64,000 nucleotides of DNA, taken from positions 3,658,001 to 3,722,000 of the forward strand of contig NZ_CP151802.1 in NCBI RefSeq assembly GCF_038446665.1, in the 5' to 3' direction. This DNA is from Lysobacter sp. FW306-1B-D06B (GTDB lineage Bacteria; Pseudomonadota; Gammaproteobacteria; Xanthomonadales; Xanthomonadaceae). Shown one piece after another: positions 36,242 to 47,986 of this stretch (positions within the stretch are counted from its first letter, which is position 1; each line of letters opens with the position of its first letter). Position numbers and translations under genes: made by a program. A model generated the notes under the pieces. It made no database searches, was not told where the DNA came from, and saw only the letters and a list, made by a program, of their open reading frames with translations.

Positions 36242-38572
36242 ATGAAACGTAACGTGCTCGCCGCGACGATGTCGCGCGCATTGTGGTGCGCGCTCGTCGC
36301 GCCGGTCGGATTTTCCGCGTTCGCGGCCGAAGCGCCCGCCGATGCCTCGCCGGATCCGAAGCAACTCGACTCGGTGGTCGTGCAGGCCGACATCGCGTAC
36401 CGCAACCGCACCGACGCGGTCGCGCCGGTGCTGTCGTACGACCTGGAATATTTTCAGCGCTTCGAACCGCTGACGGTGGGCGACATGCTCAAGCGCGTGC
36501 CGAGCGTCGCGTTCGTCTCCGACGTGCTCGAATACGACGGCGCGCAACTGCGCGGCCTGGATCCGGGCTACACGCAGATCCTCATCAACGGCAAGAAGGT
36601 GCCCGGCGCCGGCAACGACCGCTCGTTCTTCGTCGACCGCATTCCGGCCGAACTGGTCGAACGCATCGAAATCGTGCGCAGCACCAGCGCCAATCGCTCC
36701 GGCGATGCCGTGGCCGGCGCGCTCAACATCGTGCTGCGCGATGCGTACGAGTTCGACGGAAAGTACGTGCGCCTGGGCGCGCTGCGCTTCGACGACGGCG
36801 AAGTGAAGCCGACCTACGGCGCGGTGGCCAGCGGCGCGGTCGGCGAAGGCCGTCTGCTCGGCGGTTTCAACGTGCAGGGGCGCTACAACCCGAAGAACAA
36901 GCGCAGCGACCGCTTCGAGGAACCCGGCGGCGACTTCGTCGACCGCGAAGACCAGGCCGACACGCGCGACGGCGACGACTATTCGGCCAACCTGTCGTAC
37001 ACGCGCGACGTGGGCACCGGCCGCCTGTCGGTCGACGGCTTCTACGTGCGCACCGACCGCACCGAGACCGAGCATTCGCTGGAATACAACGACCCCACCA
37101 GCACCAGCCGCAACAACCTGCTCTCCGTCACCGACCAGGTCAAGAAGATCAAGCAGGACAACTGGTCGCTGGGCGTGGAGTACGCGTTCGACATGGCCGG
37201 CGGACGCACGGAGTTCGACCTGGACTACGCACGCTTCGATGACGACACGCGATCGACCGAAGAGCAGGACAGCTTCGACGACGAGGAAACGCCGCCGGAG
37301 TTCGACGAACGCGAAGGCACGCGCACGCTGACCGACACGCGTGACAGCGAAGGCACGTTCAAGCTGACGCACAGGCGCGGCGTGGGCGGGGCGATGTTCG
37401 AGTTCGGCGTGGACTTCATGGACAAGCGCCGCGAGACGACGCTGCAGGTCAGCGAAGTGTCGACCGACGAGGAAGGCGACGCGCTGCCGCCCTACGAGGA
37501 ATTCGACCGCAACGACAGCCGCATCGACGAGACGCGCGTCGATCCGTACCTGATGTTCTCCGGCACCGCCGGCGCGTTGGCCTGGGAAGCCGGCCTGCGC
37601 TACGAGAGTACCGACGTCGACGTCGCCTTCGACGACGACAGCGCGTCCAACGACTACAGCACCCTGCTGCCGTCGGCACACCTGAAGTGGGACTTCACCA
37701 GCGCCGACCGCCTGCTGCTCTCGCTGGGCCGCACGGTGCGTCGTCCGAACTTCGACCAGATCCTGCCGCTGACGCTGGAGGAAGAGTTCGGCGACAACGA
37801 CTTCACCGGCAACCCGACGCTCGACCCCGAACGCGCCTGGGGCGTGGATTTCGGTTACGAGCGGCGCCTCGGCGCGCGTGGCGTGTTCGGCGTCAACGTG
37901 TTCTATCGCGACGTGAAGGACCTGATCGAGATCGTCAACACGGGCGAGCCCAGCGCGACCGCGCTGGATGATTTCGAGGACGAGGTCGAGGAGTTCCTCG
38001 ACGAGAATCCGGGCGCCACGCCGACCACGCCGGGCTATCCGCAATTCGATCCGGACAGCTTCGTCTACACCGCGCGCAATGTCGGCGACGGCAGCGTGTA
38101 CGGCATCGAGTTCGACCTGTCCACGCCGCTGACCGCACTGGGCCTGCCGGACACGGGCTTGTTCGTGAACTACTCGTGGCTGGACAGCAATGTCGACGAC
38201 GCCTTCGGCGAACGCCGCTTCAACAACCAGGCCAAGTACGTCTACAACGTCGGCTTCATTCAGGACCTGCGCGATTGGGGCATGTCCTTCGGCGCCAGCT
38301 ACCGCCGCCAGGGCGATGCGTATTCGCGCATGCTCGCCGAGGAAGTCTCGACGCACTACGACGGCGACCTGGAGGTGTTCGTCGAGAAGCGCTTCGGCGA
38401 TCGCATGTCGCTGCGGCTGACCGGTTCCAACCTGCTGGACGCGCACAAGGACGAGGCGTTCCACAAGTTCGACAACGCCGCCGACCAGCTCGACCGCGAC
38501 TACGACGAGTTCGAGCTGGAGACCGAAAACTCCGGCCCGGTGTACCAGCTGATCATGCGTTACTCGTTCTGA
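36242..38572 (+). CDS. TonB-dependent outer-membrane receptor
   Basis: A 776-residue receptor. A signal peptide (KRNVLAATMSRALWCALVAPVGFSAFA) precedes the plug domain (about 35-160: LDSVVVQADIAYRNR, DMLKRVPSV, LINGKKVPG, IPAELVERIEIVRS), followed by a 22-strand-type barrel ending in YQLIMRYSF with the terminal Phe typical of outer-membrane proteins. The extracellular loops are strikingly acidic (for example EEQDSFDDEETPPEFDE), which may favour binding of cationic or metal-bound ligands. It is divergent from the phytase-like lipoprotein. ATG 36242 gives the best signal peptide. Confidence 0.93.
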   Translation: MKRNVLAATMSRALWCALVAPVGFSAFAAEAPADASPDPKQLDSVVVQADIAYRNRTDAVAPVLSYDLEYFQRFEPLTVGDMLKRVPSVAFVSDVLEYDGAQLRGLDPGYTQILINGKKVPGAGNDRSFFVDRIPAELVERIEIVRSTSANRSGDAVAGALNIVLRDAYEFDGKYVRLGALRFDDGEVKPTYGAVASGAVGEGRLLGGFNVQGRYNPKNKRSDRFEEPGGDFVDREDQADTRDGDDYSANLSYTRDVGTGRLSVDGFYVRTDRTETEHSLEYNDPTSTSRNNLLSVTDQVKKIKQDNWSLGVEYAFDMAGGRTEFDLDYARFDDDTRSTEEQDSFDDEETPPEFDEREGTRTLTDTRDSEGTFKLTHRRGVGGAMFEFGVDFMDKRRETTLQVSEVSTDEEGDALPPYEEFDRNDSRIDETRVDPYLMFSGTAGALAWEAGLRYESTDVDVAFDDDSASNDYSTLLPSAHLKWDFTSADRLLLSLGRTVRRPNFDQILPLTLEEEFGDNDFTGNPTLDPERAWGVDFGYERRLGARGVFGVNVFYRDVKDLIEIVNTGEPSATALDDFEDEVEEFLDENPGATPTTPGYPQFDPDSFVYTARNVGDGSVYGIEFDLSTPLTALGLPDTGLFVNYSWLDSNVDDAFGERRFNNQAKYVYNVGFIQDLRDWGMSFGASYRRQGDAYSRMLAEEVSTHYDGDLEVFVEKRFGDRMSLRLTGSNLLDAHKDEAFHKFDNAADQLDRDYDEFELETENSGPVYQLIMRYSF

Positions 38573-38580
38573 TCGCCCAC

Positions 38581-38611
38581 GCCGGACACCCGCACGATGC
38601 GGGCGTCCGGC
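38581..38611. terminator. hairpin between convergent genes
   Basis: Arms GCCGGAC (38581-38587) and GTCCGGC (38605-38611) with an inner CCCGCA/TGCGGG stem. It occupies the whole gap between the receptor stop and the methyltransferase stop. There is no long T tract, so it is probably a bidirectional terminator of modest strength. Confidence 0.6.
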
Positions 38612-39406
38612 TCAGGCGATGGCGTGCGCGAGCAGCGCATGCATCGGGACCACCAGGCGCCCATCGCGCAGTTGCTGGCGGATGGGCGCCGCCATTTCGG
38701 CTTCGGCCGCGCGCGTGAGTTCCGCGCGCGCGCGATCGTCCAGGTGCTGCGTGGCGGGAATGGCGGCGGCGATCACGTCCACTTCCATCGCAACGAAATC
38801 GTTTGGATCTGGAAACGTCGCCGGCATCGAGTGCGTACGGATCTCCACCGACGAGAACCCCGCCTCTTCCAGCAGCGAGCGCAGCACCTGCGCGTCGCTC
38901 AACGCGAACGGGGCGGCCATCGCGGGGATGCCGATCAGGCGCACCAGCACGTCGTTGAAGTGCGACCAGAAAGCGTGGTGCTCCAGCCCTTGCCAGGTAG
39001 TCAGCGCCAGCCGCCCGCCTGCCCGCAGCACGCGCCGGATCTGCGCCAGCGCCGCCGCGCGATCGGGCACGAACTGCAGGCCGTGCTGGCACAGCGCGAG
39101 GTCGAAGCTGCCGGCGTCGAACGGCAGCGCGGTCATGTCGCCCTGCTGCCATTGGATGTCGAGGCCTTCGCGCTGCGCAGCGTCGCGGGCGACCTCGAGC
39201 ATGGCCGGGTTGAGATCGAAACCGACCACGCGCCCGCCGCCGCCCATGCGAACCGCCGCCAGCCGGGCGACGATGCCGGTGCCGCAGGCCAGGTCGAGCG
39301 CGCGCTCCCCGGGCGCGGGATGCGCGATGTCCAGCAGCACGTTGGCCCACGGCCGGAACAGCGCCGGCACGATCTCGCGTTCGTAGGTGACGGCAGGATT
39401 GGCCAT
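38612..39406 (-). CDS. class I SAM-dependent methyltransferase (UbiE/COQ5-like)
   Basis: A 264-residue enzyme. Motif I is [15 protein letters not shown] (about 35-49), then [41 protein letters not shown], the pattern of ubiquinone-type and small-molecule methyltransferases. AAGGAGGG precedes ATG 39406. It diverges from upp. No ubiquinone or quinone genes are nearby, so the substrate is open. Confidence 0.85.
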   Translation of the reverse strand: MANPAVTYEREIVPALFRPWANVLLDIAHPAPGERALDLACGTGIVARLAAVRMGGGGRVVGFDLNPAMLEVARDAAQREGLDIQWQQGDMTALPFDAGSFDLALCQHGLQFVPDRAAALAQIRRVLRAGGRLALTTWQGLEHHAFWSHFNDVLVRLIGIPAMAAPFALSDAQVLRSLLEEAGFSSVEIRTHSMPATFPDPNDFVAMEVDVIAAAIPATQHLDDRARAELTRAAEAEMAAPIRQQLRDGRLVVPMHALLAHAIA

Positions 39407-39511
39407 CGTGCCCTCCTTCGCTGCGCGCGGCGAACGCCACCGGGGCGGACCCTACGCCCGCCGGGGGAAGGACCGGGTGAAGCACGGCGCCTTTGCGCTA
39501 GGCTGTGCGCC

Positions 39512-40147
39512 ATGAAAATCGTCGAAGTCCGCCACCCGCTGGTGCAGCACAAACTCGGCCTGATGCGCGTGGGCGACATCAGCACCAAGGAGTTCCGCGA
39601 GCTCGCCTCCGAGGTCGCCACCCTGCTCACTTACGAGGCCACCGCGGACCTGGAAACCGAGGAAGCGGTCGTGCAGGGCTGGGCCGGGCCGGTGAAGACG
39701 CGCCGCATCAAGGGCGCGAAGGTCACGCTGGTGCCGATCCTGCGCGCCGGCCTGGGCATGCTGCCGGGCGTGCTGGAGCTGATTCCGGCGGCGAAGGTCG
39801 GCGTGGTCGGCCTGCAGCGCGACGAGCGCACCCTGCAACCGGTGGGCTACTACGAGAAGCTCACCGGCCGCATGGACGAGCGCACGGCGATCATCCTCGA
39901 TCCGATGCTCGCCACCGGCGGCACGCTGGTCGCCACGGTGGACATGCTCAAGGCCGCCGGGTGCCGGCGCATCAAGGGACTGTTCCTGGTGGCCGCACCG
40001 GAGGGCCTGCGCGTGCTGGAGGCCAAGCACCCGGACGTGGAAGTGTTCACCGCGTCCATCGACGAGCGCCTCAACGACGTGGGCTACATCCTGCCCGGGC
40101 TGGGCGACGCGGGCGACAAGATTTTCGGCACGCGGCATAGCGGGTAG
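39512..40147 (+). CDS. upp: uracil phosphoribosyltransferase
   Basis: A 211-residue salvage enzyme forming UMP from uracil and PRPP. Motifs: [14 protein letters not shown] at the start, [19 protein letters not shown], the PRPP loop [19 protein letters not shown] and [20 protein letters not shown] at the C-terminus. Length matches the family exactly. Confidence 0.97.
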   Translation: MKIVEVRHPLVQHKLGLMRVGDISTKEFRELASEVATLLTYEATADLETEEAVVQGWAGPVKTRRIKGAKVTLVPILRAGLGMLPGVLELIPAAKVGVVGLQRDERTLQPVGYYEKLTGRMDERTAIILDPMLATGGTLVATVDMLKAAGCRRIKGLFLVAAPEGLRVLEAKHPDVEVFTASIDERLNDVGYILPGLGDAGDKIFGTRHSG

Positions 40148-40269
40148 TTGGCGAAGTCGCGCTTCGCGCGCCCCTCTTCCGCCCCGTCGGTTTCCGCGAG
40201 GGGAGACGGCAGCAGCAACAGCAGCTGCGGCGGCGACAGCCAGCAACTCGCACGAAATGCCCGGCGCTT

Positions 40270-40324
40270 CCCCTCTCCCCTTGCGGGAGAGGGACAGGCC
40301 GCCGAAGGCGGCCAGGGAGAGGGG
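40270..40324. repeat. intergenic nested inverted repeat
   Basis: Outer arms CCCCTCTCCC (40270-40279) and GGGAGAGGGG (40315-40324) enclose a perfect hairpin GGCCGCC-GAA-GGCGGCC (40297-40313). It sits between convergent upp and the GFA-family gene and may end transcription from either side. Confidence 0.7.
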
Positions 40325-40369
40325 TATGGCCGCCGGAAGCGTCACGCTCGACGCTCTCCGTCCGGCGGC

Positions 40370-40771
40370 TCACCAGTTGTTGCGGCCGTCCATCTTCTCG
40401 ACAGTGATCTGCGACCAGTCCAGATCGTCCACCAGGCGCAGATTCACCGCGTAGATGCGCGCTTCCGGCACGGTGCCGGCAGTGAAGCCTTCCTTCGCGC
40501 TGCCGTCGGGGTTGTAGGCCGACGCCCAGTCCGGCGAATCGCCCCAGGTGTGCATGCCGCAGCGGCCACAGAAGTGGTGGCGGTTCATGCCGCTGGCCGA
40601 GTAGGTCCGATCATCCTCCTGCGAGAGGAAGGTCAGTTCACCCGGCGCGAAGTACGCCCACACCGCGCCCGTGCGGGCGCAGAAGCTGCAATTGCATTCC
40701 TTGGCCGAGCGGGGGATGTCCGCCGCCTGGATCTTCGTGGCGCCGCAATGGCATGAGACGAGAAAGGTCAC
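40370..40771 (-). CDS. GFA-family (glutathione-dependent formaldehyde-activating type) zinc protein
   Basis: A 133-residue protein with the Cys pattern of the GFA fold: CHCG near residues 7-10, CNCSFCARTG (about 27-36) and CGRCGMHTWGD (about 68-78). GFA relatives bind zinc; some promote S-hydroxymethylglutathione formation, though that role is doubtful for most. The start is a GTG at 40771. It is a single gene convergent with upp. Confidence 0.87.
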   Translation of the reverse strand: MTFLVSCHCGATKIQAADIPRSAKECNCSFCARTGAVWAYFAPGELTFLSQEDDRTYSASGMNRHHFCGRCGMHTWGDSPDWASAYNPDGSAKEGFTAGTVPEARIYAVNLRLVDDLDWSQITVEKMDGRNNW

Positions 40772-40857
40772 GTCGAAGCTCCGTCTTCAGGGAGCCCCAT
40801 TATCGGACGGGGTGCTGACAGGGGATGTCAGCAGCGGCAACGCGCCCCTGCCGACGC

Positions 40858-41595
40858 TCAGCGTGCGGCGCTGCGACGGCGCAGTCGACGCCAGACCAGG
40901 CCGATGGCGGCCAGTACGACCGCGCCGGCCAACAACCAGGGCAACAGCTTGCGGTCTTCGTTGTCGGGGAGCTCCACCACCGTGGACGCACGTTCGCCGC
41001 TGAGCGCCTGCGCCGCCGCGACCGGCGTCAGCTGCCAACGGCCACCGCGCAACTCCACCTTGCCATCCAGCGGCGGCAGGTGGAGTTCGCGCCAGAAAAT
41101 GCGCAGGTCGCCGATGCCGGGCTCCAGCGGATTCTCCGCGCTGCCCAGGCCGTCGCCTTCCGGCTGGAACGATGCGGCCAGGTTCGCCGGCAGGCGCGAA
41201 AAGTTCGGTCGGAACACGCGCCACTGCCCCAGCGTCTGCAGCACCGACGGATCGATCGGCTTTCCATCCAGCCTCGCGTCCTGCGCCAGCCAGCGTCGGC
41301 CTTCCAGCGGAAGCTTCGCCGGATTCTGGTGGCCGGGGGCGAAACGCGAGGAGTCGATCGGCCCGGCGCTCCAGACCTGCGTGTAGCCGCCGGCCTGCGC
41401 GCGCCACTGGTACATCTCGACCTGGCGGTCCAGGCCGAACTGGTGCGTGACCACACCGAAATCCCGATCACGCAACGCCTGGCCCGGCGTCGGCGGATCC
41501 ATCGGCTCTTCGCCGGCATCGGCCTGCGCGAAGGCCGCGCCCATCAGCAGCGCGAAGACCAGCGACAGCGCGAACGCCGCGCGCCTGGACTTCAT
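40858..41595 (-). CDS. exported membrane-anchored protein, TMEM43-like
   Basis: A 245-residue protein with a signal peptide ([20 protein letters not shown]) and a single C-terminal membrane helix (about 221-238, [19 protein letters not shown]) followed by a basic end. The middle contains [22 protein letters not shown] and [14 protein letters not shown], a pattern I associate with bacterial TMEM43-family proteins, though this one is short for that family. Its ATG overlaps the stop of the MBL-fold gene by four bases, so the two are co-translated. Family call tentative. Confidence 0.6.
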   Translation of the reverse strand: MKSRRAAFALSLVFALLMGAAFAQADAGEEPMDPPTPGQALRDRDFGVVTHQFGLDRQVEMYQWRAQAGGYTQVWSAGPIDSSRFAPGHQNPAKLPLEGRRWLAQDARLDGKPIDPSVLQTLGQWRVFRPNFSRLPANLAASFQPEGDGLGSAENPLEPGIGDLRIFWRELHLPPLDGKVELRGGRWQLTPVAAAQALSGERASTVVELPDNEDRKLLPWLLAGAVVLAAIGLVWRRLRRRSAAR

Positions 41596-42482
41596 GCGGC
41601 CAGCGCCCTCGCCTGCAACTCCGGCACTTCGTGCGCGGTGCCGAACTTGCCCTTCTCGTCGCGCACCACCTGAGCAAGCGCGCACTGCGGATCGTGGGTG
41701 AAGAACAGATGCACGTTGCGGCGCAGCTTGTCGGTGAGGAAGGCCTTCTTCTCGTCGATCAGCAGTTCGGCGTTGCGGTCGTAGCCCATGGTGATGGGCA
41801 CGTGCACCCACGGACGGCCGGGAATCAGATCGGCGCAGAACACCACGCCGCCGTGCGACTCGCCGTCGACGCGATCGGGACCGACGATTTCCGCAAGCAT
41901 CAGCCCCGGCGTATGGCCGTCGCTGTAGTGGAAGCGCACGGTGTCGCCGAGCGCGTCGGAATACTCGCCGTCCACCAGTTCGAGTCGGCCGGTGGCTTCC
42001 AGCAGCGCGGGCAGCTCGGGAATGAAGCTGGCGCGGTCGCGCGGATGCGGTTCCAGCGCGCGCTCATAATGGCGACGGCCGACGATGTAGGTGGCGTTGG
42101 GGAACAGCAGCGTCGGCGCCTGGCCTTCGCTCCACGGCGCAAGCAGACCGCCGGCGTGGTCGAAGTGCAGGTGCGAAAGCACGACGACGTCGATGTCCTC
42201 GGGCTTGAAGCCGGCCTGCGCCAGCGATTCGACCAGGACGTGGCGATCCTCGACCACGCCGTAACGCTCGCGCAGCTTGGGTTCGAAGAATGCACCGATG
42301 CCGGTCTCGAACAGCACCGTCTTGCCATTGAGCGGCGAGGCAAGCAGCGCGCGACAGGCCAGCGCGATGCGGTTCTCGTCGTCGGGCGTGGACCACTTGG
42401 CCCACATCGCGCGCGGCGCGTTGCCGAACATGGCACCGCCGTCGAGCTTCTGGCTGTTGCCGAGGATGGACCAGAGTTTCAT
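41592..42482 (-). CDS. MBL-fold metallo-hydrolase
   Basis: A 296-residue metallo-beta-lactamase-fold hydrolase. The metal motif is [13 protein letters not shown] (HxHxDH, about residues 101-113), with downstream His in YSDGHTPG and the Asp in [10 protein letters not shown]. It lacks a signal peptide, so is cytoplasmic. The layout is like lactonase-type quorum-quenching enzymes, but the substrate is not evident. It overlaps the downstream TMEM43-like gene by four bases. Confidence 0.88.
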   Translation of the reverse strand: MKLWSILGNSQKLDGGAMFGNAPRAMWAKWSTPDDENRIALACRALLASPLNGKTVLFETGIGAFFEPKLRERYGVVEDRHVLVESLAQAGFKPEDIDVVVLSHLHFDHAGGLLAPWSEGQAPTLLFPNATYIVGRRHYERALEPHPRDRASFIPELPALLEATGRLELVDGEYSDALGDTVRFHYSDGHTPGLMLAEIVGPDRVDGESHGGVVFCADLIPGRPWVHVPITMGYDRNAELLIDEKKAFLTDKLRRNVHLFFTHDPQCALAQVVRDEKGKFGTAHEVPELQARALAA

Positions 42483-42645
42483 GGCGGCACCGTTGCGTGT
42501 GACGGGTTGATTTTAGCGCTGCGGGGGTTGAATTCGAATAGAACGTAGAGGGCGGTGATGGCGCATGGCCCCTCCTGCGTCGCATTTGCCTCTTTCCCGT
42601 CATCCCGGCGAAGGCATCGCCGCTGCGCGGCGACGCGTCGGATCG

Positions 42646-44376
42646 TCACTTCACCAGCACATCCGCCTTGCCCACCGGATTGCGCGGATCGGTGCCGCCT
42701 TCCAGCGTGTTGGTGCGCTTGTTCCACGACACGGTCTGCAGGTTGCCCCAGGTCTTCTCGCCCGCGTTCACCTTGTGCCCCATTGCTTCCAGCGCCTTCA
42801 CCGTTTCCGGCGACAGGGCGCCCTGCTCGGCGGTGATGACATCGGGCATCCACTGATGATGGATGCGCGGATGCGCGGCGACCTGCTGCGCGGTCTTGCC
42901 GTCGTCGTAGGCGAGGATGCCGATCAGCACTTCGGTGATGATGCGGCTTCCGCCCGGCGCACCGAGCACGGCGAGTTCGTCCTTCGACTCGATCCAGCTG
43001 GGCGTCATCGAACTGAGCATGCGCTTGCCCGGCGCCGGTGCGTTGGCGGCGAAGCCCATCACCCCGAAGGCGTTGGGCGTGCCGGGGCGCAGCGCGAAGT
43101 CGTCCATCTCGTCGTTGAGCAGCACGCCCGTGCCCGGCGCGACGAGGCCCGAGCCGTACAGCAGGTTCACCGTCTGCGTGGTCGAGACGCGATTGCCGTC
43201 GGCGTCGATGATGGAGAAGTGCGTGGTCTCGTCGTCTTCCAGCGGCGCGGGCTGGCCCGGCAGCAGGTCGCTCGGCGTGGCCCTCGACGGATGGATGCTG
43301 GCGCGCTGGCCGGCCGCGTACTCCGGGCTGATGAGGCGCGCCACCGGCATCTTCACGAAGTCCGGATCGCCCAGGTAAATCGTGCGGTCGCGGAACGCGC
43401 GGCGCATCGACTCCACGATGAGGTGCGTGCGCGTGGCTTCATCGAGCTTGGCCAGTTCCCAGCCCGAGAGCATCTGCAACATCTGCGCGATCGCCACGCC
43501 GCCCGACGACGGCGGCGGCGCAGTGGTGATGTCCCAATCGCGATACTTGAAGTGCAGCGGCTCGCGTTCCTTCACGCGATAACCGCTGAGTTCCTCGGCC
43601 CGCCAGTGGCCGCCCTCTTCCTTCACCGATGCGAGCAGCCTGGACGCGACTTCACCCTTGTAGAAGCCGTCGAAGCCCTTCTCGCCCAGTAGCTCCAGCG
43701 TGCGCGCCAGATCGGGCTGCTTGAGGATTTCGCCCGCCGTCGGCGGCGTGCCGTCGGCGAGGAAAACCTCACGCGTGCCGCGGTAACGTTCCATCACGGC
43801 GCGGCGGCTGGCGTAACCGCGCTCCAGTCGCGGATAGACCTCGAAGCCCTCGCGCGCCACGCGAATCGCCGGCGCCAACGCGGTCTTCAGCGGCAGGCGG
43901 CCGTACTTCCGCGAAACATGCACCAGTGCGGCGGGCAGGCCGGGAATACCCGCCGACCACGGGCCATTGGTGGCGCGATCGTTGTCCAGCTGCCCCTGCG
44001 CGTCCAGGAATGCCTGCGGCGTGGCGGATTCGGGCGCGGTCTCGCGCGCGTCGACGAACACGTCCTTTCCGCTCTTCGCATCGTGCAGCAGGAAGAAACC
44101 ACCGCCGCCGATGCCGGAGCTGATCGGCTCGACCACCGACAGCATCGCCGAGACAGCGACCGCCGCGTCGAACGCGTTGCCGCCCTGGCGGATCATCTCC
44201 ATGCCGGCGTCGGTGGCGAGCGCGTGCGCACTGGCGATGGCCGCACCGGGCGGCTTGGCGGCGGTGGATTTCGTGGCGGCTTGCTTGGGAGCCGCGGTCA
44301 GCGGTGACGTCGCGAGAAGCATCAGGCTGGCGGTGAGAAGGGTCCGGCTTGCCAGCGCACGCAACGTCATTCGCAT
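42646..44376 (-). CDS. ggt: gamma-glutamyltransferase
   Basis: A 576-residue periplasmic enzyme that cleaves glutathione and transfers the gamma-glutamyl group. A signal peptide (about 1-29) leads to the large subunit; the autoprocessing site precedes the nucleophile Thr384 in DDETTHFSIIDADGNRVSTTQTVN. MLSSMTPSWIE and LGAPGGSRIITEVLIGIL of the small subunit are present. AGGAG is eight bases before ATG 44376. Its start overlaps the ferredoxin stop by one base, so both are probably transcribed together. Confidence 0.94.
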   Translation of the reverse strand: MRMTLRALASRTLLTASLMLLATSPLTAAPKQAATKSTAAKPPGAAIASAHALATDAGMEMIRQGGNAFDAAVAVSAMLSVVEPISSGIGGGGFFLLHDAKSGKDVFVDARETAPESATPQAFLDAQGQLDNDRATNGPWSAGIPGLPAALVHVSRKYGRLPLKTALAPAIRVAREGFEVYPRLERGYASRRAVMERYRGTREVFLADGTPPTAGEILKQPDLARTLELLGEKGFDGFYKGEVASRLLASVKEEGGHWRAEELSGYRVKEREPLHFKYRDWDITTAPPPSSGGVAIAQMLQMLSGWELAKLDEATRTHLIVESMRRAFRDRTIYLGDPDFVKMPVARLISPEYAAGQRASIHPSRATPSDLLPGQPAPLEDDETTHFSIIDADGNRVSTTQTVNLLYGSGLVAPGTGVLLNDEMDDFALRPGTPNAFGVMGFAANAPAPGKRMLSSMTPSWIESKDELAVLGAPGGSRIITEVLIGILAYDDGKTAQQVAAHPRIHHQWMPDVITAEQGALSPETVKALEAMGHKVNAGEKTWGNLQTVSWNKRTNTLEGGTDPRNPVGKADVLVK

Positions 44377-44630
44377 CAGGTGTTCTCCTGCTGCAGCTTC
44401 GCCAGCTTGGCCAGCAGCTGCTCGTTGGATTCGGGATGGTCCGGGTCGGGGTCGATGCATTCGACCGGACAGACGACCACGCACTGCGGTTCGTCGAAAT
44501 GGCCGACGCATTCGGTGCAGCGCGCCGGGTCGATCACGTAGATCGTCTCGCCCTGCGAAATCGCCTGGTTCGGGCAGGCCGGTTCGCAGACGTCGCAATT
44601 GACGCAGAGCTCGTTGATCTTGAGGGACAT
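44376..44630 (-). CDS. YfhL-family 4Fe-4S ferredoxin
   Basis: An 84-residue ferredoxin of the YfhL/Alvin type. The first cluster motif is CVNCDVCEPACP (about 9-20) and the second CTECVGHFDEPQCVVVCPVECI (about 38-59), with the insertion between Cys residues typical of this family. It carries electrons at low potential. It is upstream of ggt, with TGATG overlap; this pairing has no known functional reason. Confidence 0.93.
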   Translation of the reverse strand: MSLKINELCVNCDVCEPACPNQAISQGETIYVIDPARCTECVGHFDEPQCVVVCPVECIDPDPDHPESNEQLLAKLAKLQQENT

Positions 44631-44804
44631 GCGGGGATTGTCGCATGCGGACGCGGGACGGGGCCTTGCGCGAATGGACGCTGTGTTCCGTTCCCTCCCC
44701 TGCTTGCAGGGGAGGGTTGGGGAGGGGTGAAGTCAGGCGCGGCAACGCACGGCACTCGCGCCCCTCCCAATCTCCCCTGCTCTCCGGGGAGCTGGAAAAA
44801 ACAA

Positions 44805-44829
44805 AACGGGCCCGCGATGCGGGCCCGTT
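44805..44829 (-). terminator. rho-independent terminator of the lipoprotein gene at 44900
   Basis: Perfect 11-base arms AACGGGCCCGC (44805-44815) and GCGGGCCCGTT (44819-44829), loop GAT. On the minus strand a TTTTGTTTTTT tract follows. A REP-like unit (44833-44857) separates it from the gene. Confidence 0.88.
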
Positions 44830-44832
44830 CCG

Positions 44833-44857
44833 GATCCCGGCTCTCACCGGGATGACG
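44833..44857. repeat. REP-like unit
   Basis: GATCCCGG..CCGGGATGACG hairpin at the 3' side of the lipoprotein gene, the same family as the other GGGATGAC units in the window. Confidence 0.65.
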
Positions 44858-44899
44858 TTGCGCCAAGGCGTGGCCACTGCGCGGCCACGCGGCGGAGCG

Positions 44900-45391
44900 T
44901 CACTTGGCTTCGAAGAACTCGAACTTCGCGCCCGACGGCTCCACGGCCGCCTTCACGCGCTCGGCGTCGGCCTGCGCGCCGATGAACATCACGCGCACGC
45001 CCTTCATCGTGCCCGGCTGGGCCTGGGCGAACGACGCCACGGCCAGGTCGGCCGACTTGGCGGAGTTCTGCGAGCCGTAGGCCAGCAGCGTGCCGTCGAC
45101 GCCACCGCGGGCCACGTCGCCCTGCGCCTTCTCCAGCTGGCGGTCGTACTCGCCCTGGAAGTCGGCGCCGGCCGGGTCCGGCAGCGTGTACAGGTAGACG
45201 TTGGTCGCACCTTCGATGTTGCGCTTGACGACCTCGGTCAGGTAGGTGTCCCACGCGGTGCTGTCGGTGGTGGTCGGCGCGGCCAGCGCGGTCTCGGCGA
45301 CGGCGGTGGTCTGCTCGTCCTTCTTGTTGCACGCGGTGAGCAGCGGCATCGACAGGCAGGCGATGAGCAGCAGGCGGGTGGTGGTCTTCAT
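44900..45391 (-). CDS. putative lipoprotein, unrecognised
   Basis: A 163-residue protein with a lipoprotein signal peptide (KTTTRLLLIACLSMPLLTAC, lipobox LTAC). The mature part reads AWDTYLTEVVKRNIEGATNVYLYTLPD, then GTLLAYGSQNSAKSADLAVASF and KGVRVMFIGAQADAERVKAAVEPSGAKFEF. It looks like a compact alpha/beta domain with no catalytic motif that I know. AGGGG precedes ATG 45391. Monocistronic, with its own terminator. Confidence 0.75.
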   Translation of the reverse strand: MKTTTRLLLIACLSMPLLTACNKKDEQTTAVAETALAAPTTTDSTAWDTYLTEVVKRNIEGATNVYLYTLPDPAGADFQGEYDRQLEKAQGDVARGGVDGTLLAYGSQNSAKSADLAVASFAQAQPGTMKGVRVMFIGAQADAERVKAAVEPSGAKFEFFEAK

Positions 45392-45458
45392 CGGGGTTCC
45401 CCTCGTCTTTCGAGTGTTGGTGTTGGAATGGTGAAGCGTTCGATCCGATGGTGCCGGA

Positions 45459-46670
<1,212 letters not shown>

Positions 46671-46712
46671 TTAGCATGTGCGCATTCTCGCGCATTCCCC
46701 CACGCCGCCTCG

Positions 46713-47969
<1,257 letters not shown>

Positions 47970-47986
47970 CGCGGCGCCGGCACCGC

